This document shows positions 60,942 through 64,000 of a stretch of 64,000 bases of DNA, in pieces. Source of the DNA: Anseranas semipalmata (taxonomy: Eukaryota > Chordata > Aves > Anseriformes > Anseranatidae); contig VXAA01006433.1 of NCBI GenBank assembly GCA_013399115.1, positions 1,956,002-2,020,001 on the forward strand. Direction: 5' to 3'. How positions within the stretch are numbered: the first letter of the stretch is position 1; every line of letters begins with the position of its first letter. Position numbers and translations under genes: made by a program. Under the pieces are notes generated by a model. It did no database searches and was not told the origin of the DNA. It saw only the letters and a list, made by a program, of their open reading frames with translations.

Positions 60942-61897
60942 CACATCATATGAAGAAATATCTAGCAAGAGATAAAACACTAGCAAATAAAGTTCTGTTA
61001 GCAAGATGCAGCTTTCAAATATCTCAGCAGAGAAAACGTTGGGGCATCTGGGACATCCGTTGATCTGACAAGTTGTATTATGTACAAACAAAATATATAC
61101 CTTAAAGAACTGTGTATCTCTCTTCCACGAAGAGCACAGTCTGAAGTTGATGCTTCTTGTCTTCAGACAATGGTAATGTGAAGAGTTACATTGGTCCAAG
61201 GGCATCATCTTATTTTATTCAGCAGTTGGAATCCAAGATGAAAGACTGATCATATGGATACACAAGAAAGCTTTCACATAAGAGAAAAGACCTCCTGGAA
61301 TCAGCCAGGTTGTGAGAAACCAGAATAAGCTTTGAGTGAAAGATGATGCACAGATGAGCATGTGAGGATACTGCTTGTATCTATATCAGTAGTCAGGATC
61401 CGGTGGGACTGATGTGAAAGTGTCTTGGACTTTGGCTGACTGCTTGGCACATAGAGGATGCTAGAGAGAGAATGGGAATGCTTAGGTTAATTTATCTAGG
61501 CAGAGAAGTAGTTCAGTGAAACATTAGCCTGAAGGTTTCTACCTAGCTTATGGGTTTATTTTTGGATGGGATTATTCAAATAGGCAGTCAACTAGGAGCA
61601 CAAATGGTGATGATAGATGCAACTTTGTGGAACCACACAGGAAGTTGGAAGAGGGATAAAAAGGCTCATTTAAAAAGTGAAAAAGAAGAAGGAAGGAAAA
61701 TCAGGAGGTGACAGGGTCACGGGGAAATCAAAGGAAGACAAAAATTCAAGTGAAAGGCTGATTGCTTGAGGCAATCATTCCTTCACAAATTAAGCAATAA
61801 AAAAAAGGAAACTGACTGAAGTTTTAGGGACTACACTGAGACTAAGTTAATGCTAGCTGAAAGATGGATTGAACCAGATCTAATTTGAGACTTGAAG

Positions 61898-61917
61898 AAG
61901 AAAAAAAAAAAAAAAAA
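61898..61917. repeat. Poly(A) tract after GAAG
   Basis: GAAGAAG followed by about 17 A, in the purine-rich interval. Confidence 0.9.
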
Positions 61918-63465
61918 CACAGCTCCAATCAGCTTTTACAGACAGGTTCAAAGAGCTTAGGGGAAAAAAAACAAACAAACAATCAACTGTGAAGCAAGAG
62001 GGCTAGTAAAAATGAACTCACACATTTGTGCTGAGAAGGGGGAACCAATGCATAGTAAGGGTTTGAGGAAAAGAATAAGTAGGGAAATGCAGACAATGTG
62101 AGGGAGATCAGAAGCTAGGATGCTCAGGCAGATGAGTTAGAAGAGAAGAGTAACAGAGAAATTCATGCATCTCTGAGATGGAAAGAGGAGAGGCTTGAGC
62201 CTGGTTCTGCAAAATGAAATATGGTGCCAGCAGGGTTGTAAGAATCCTCCCTTGTCCCAGTTCCTTCTGTCTGTCAAGGGTTATTTTAAACTTACTGTAG
62301 TTGATAGGGAGGCCTAAAGGTGAAAAATATTGTTAAAACAAAAAGGGATCAAAATAATATACTGAAAACAGAGTAATAAGAATAGTAGAGGTGGGGTAAA
62401 TTTAATGGGATGGCATTGTGGTCTTACAAACTAATAATGTAGGAATACCTCTGTTAAAAAACATCTGTTACAAAGAAAGGCTAAGGTCATGGGAGGTGGA
62501 TGAGCTTCTAGAGTCAGTGAAGACATGGGAGTACCTCCAGGATGTAATTCATTGCATCTAGCTCAAACATCTATTTTAAGATGAGATAGATTGCTGCCTG
62601 GAGCTGCCGTTCTTCCTTATTGGAAGCCTAGACAACTCCTGAGATTAAATATCTAACCAGTAGATGGATGAATCCTGTCCAAATTGAGTATGCATCATTG
62701 GTATGCTCTATCCACAAAAAAGGCATATGCAGTCTAAGGAGGTATATTGGAAGACATTTCTCACAGAGATAGGAGAGTATTAATACAATGATGGAATGGG
62801 CTGGTGAAAATGTATGAAATACTATGAAATCTGTATGACTCCAATTGCTCCTGCTTAAAATAGATTTAGACTGGAACAGCAGCAGAGAGGAAATGGAGAG
62901 TCCACCATGAAAGGGTAGAGATCGGTCTAGTACATCGTGCAGTAAGGGCAAAGAGGGGCTATGGTTACACCTGGGCTTAGTCCCCTAACTTCTGTGAACC
63001 ATATAAGTTAAAGAAGAGTGTTGCTTACAGAATAAATGGTAGAAATGGTGCCATTAAAATGTAAACAGCAAATTTGTACAGAAATGCGAGTGAGAAAGGT
63101 TTCTGATGGCGAGTTCCCTGTGTTTCTGCAACAAGCCTTCTAGCAGGAGTAATAAGGGAACAGAACACAGTTAGTGTGAGACAGAGCTTGATCAGTTTAT
63201 GGAGGAGGTTATACATCATGGTTGCCTACAACAGCAGAGCATAGGATGTTGACCCTCTGATATTTTCTTTAGCTCATCCTAAATTTCTGAGCTGCTATGG
63301 TGGCTCTTAAAGAAGTTGTGGAACCCAGAAGTGGCTAGGGCTCAAGAGCCATCCCAGCCACCCATTTTGTCTCTGGGCACCCAGGATTTCAAGTCCTTGT
63401 TAGGGATTTCCAAGTAGCTTATTACACAGGCTTTATTTTACTTTTTCTTTGGGTTCGCTTGGGGC

Positions 63466-63497
63466 TTTTTTTTCCCTTTTTTTTTTTTTTTTTTTTT
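63466..63497. repeat. Poly(T) with a CCC interruption
   Basis: T8, CCC, then T21, then GGC. Confidence 0.9.
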
Positions 63498-63808
63498 GGC
63501 ATTGTGCCTCTTGCCAGGAGATATGAAGCAGACTAAGATCTGTCCTGTTGTGCCTAACTAGAAAGGAAATTATTCTCATCTAGTCATCTTTCACATAAGT
63601 GTTTTGAGTCCTTGTCAGAATGATGTATTCCCAAATGGTGCCAGTACTAATGTAGATATTGAATTCTGAATAGATTTTTATGACACATATATCAGAGTTT
63701 TGATGATCGCTAGGGAAAGTATTTCTACTGACTGCAATTTGATGAAAAGCATACAATGCCCAAAATAACTGTTGATTTCAGATGTTGTTGCCATTACAGG
63801 TAACAGGG

Positions 63809-63825
63809 AAAAAAAAAAAAAAAAA
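63809..63825. repeat. Poly(A) tract, 17 nt
   Basis: Uninterrupted A run between ACAGGG and GGTAAAGC. Confidence 0.9.
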
Positions 63826-64000
63826 GGTAAAGCAAAATGTTTTTTTTGTTTCATGTATATATGCCAGTTCCACTCTGAGATTTAAATAGCAATGATTGTC
63901 CCTCAAAGTAAAGAGCTTTCAGAATTGAGGAAAAAAAAATCCTTTGGAAACCTCTAAGATAATCATTGATTTTGGCTGACTGTATAAAAATTTTTGGAAC

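Larger units (their letters stand above)
58251..64000. other. AT-rich to purine-rich stretch with no supportable gene
   Basis: Open frames are at most 125 codons (-, 58800-59177), with no recognisable domain. A second MIR-like relic lies at 60059. The interval 61230-62960 is purine-rich on +. Homopolymers occur at 58359, 60928, 61898, 63477 and 63809. Confidence 0.55.

Overview
The window reads as vertebrate nuclear DNA, most likely from a bird. The clearest signs are two reverse-strand CR1 LINE 3' ends: a short, little-diverged one at 17215-17279 with CATAGAAT repeats and a GTTGGAAGGGACC block, and an old one at 25308-25740. Both are typical of avian genomes. The rest is AT-rich, low in recognisable repeats, and full of short microsatellites and homopolymers. 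There is no bacterial gene packing, CRISPR array, operon, tRNA or rRNA. All family matches here are from memory and were not checked against a database.

No protein-coding gene can be supported. The longest open frame free of unknown bases is 163 codons (3051-3542). With stops at about 3/64 of codons over 128 kb of strand, a rough estimate gives a few frames that long by chance. It overlaps open frames in other phases and resembles no family I know. The best reading is intergenic and/or intronic sequence flanking at least two CpG-island promoters.

Layout: 1-31 kb is AT-rich single-copy sequence with GC-rich patches at 9690-9915 and 19780-20200, the two CR1 copies, and several decayed ancient repeats at 26.7-30.1 kb. 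A CpG island spans about 31.8-33.13 kb, but its core is an exact 800-base run of N (32254-33053), so a first exon and promoter could be hidden there. From 33 to 46 kb lie more decayed ancient repeats, a degenerate ~30-bp tandem array with a palindromic core (about 41500-41860), and a 50-base poly(A) run (45769-45818). A second, dense CpG island (46228-46577, about 45 CpG by my count) contains a G-quadruplex motif and runs directly into a ~180-bp polypyrimidine tract. From 46.8 to 64 kb the sequence is AT-rich, with an unusual alternating inverted/direct repeat at 52616-52656, two MIR-like SINE relics at 58-60 kb, and purine-rich sequence at 61.2-62.9 kb.

No working gene set can be described. 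The most useful leads are the two CpG islands (both with assembly defects), the ~30-bp palindromic array, two strong short inverted repeats, and the ancient amniote repeat relics. I found no evidence of a novel biological system.
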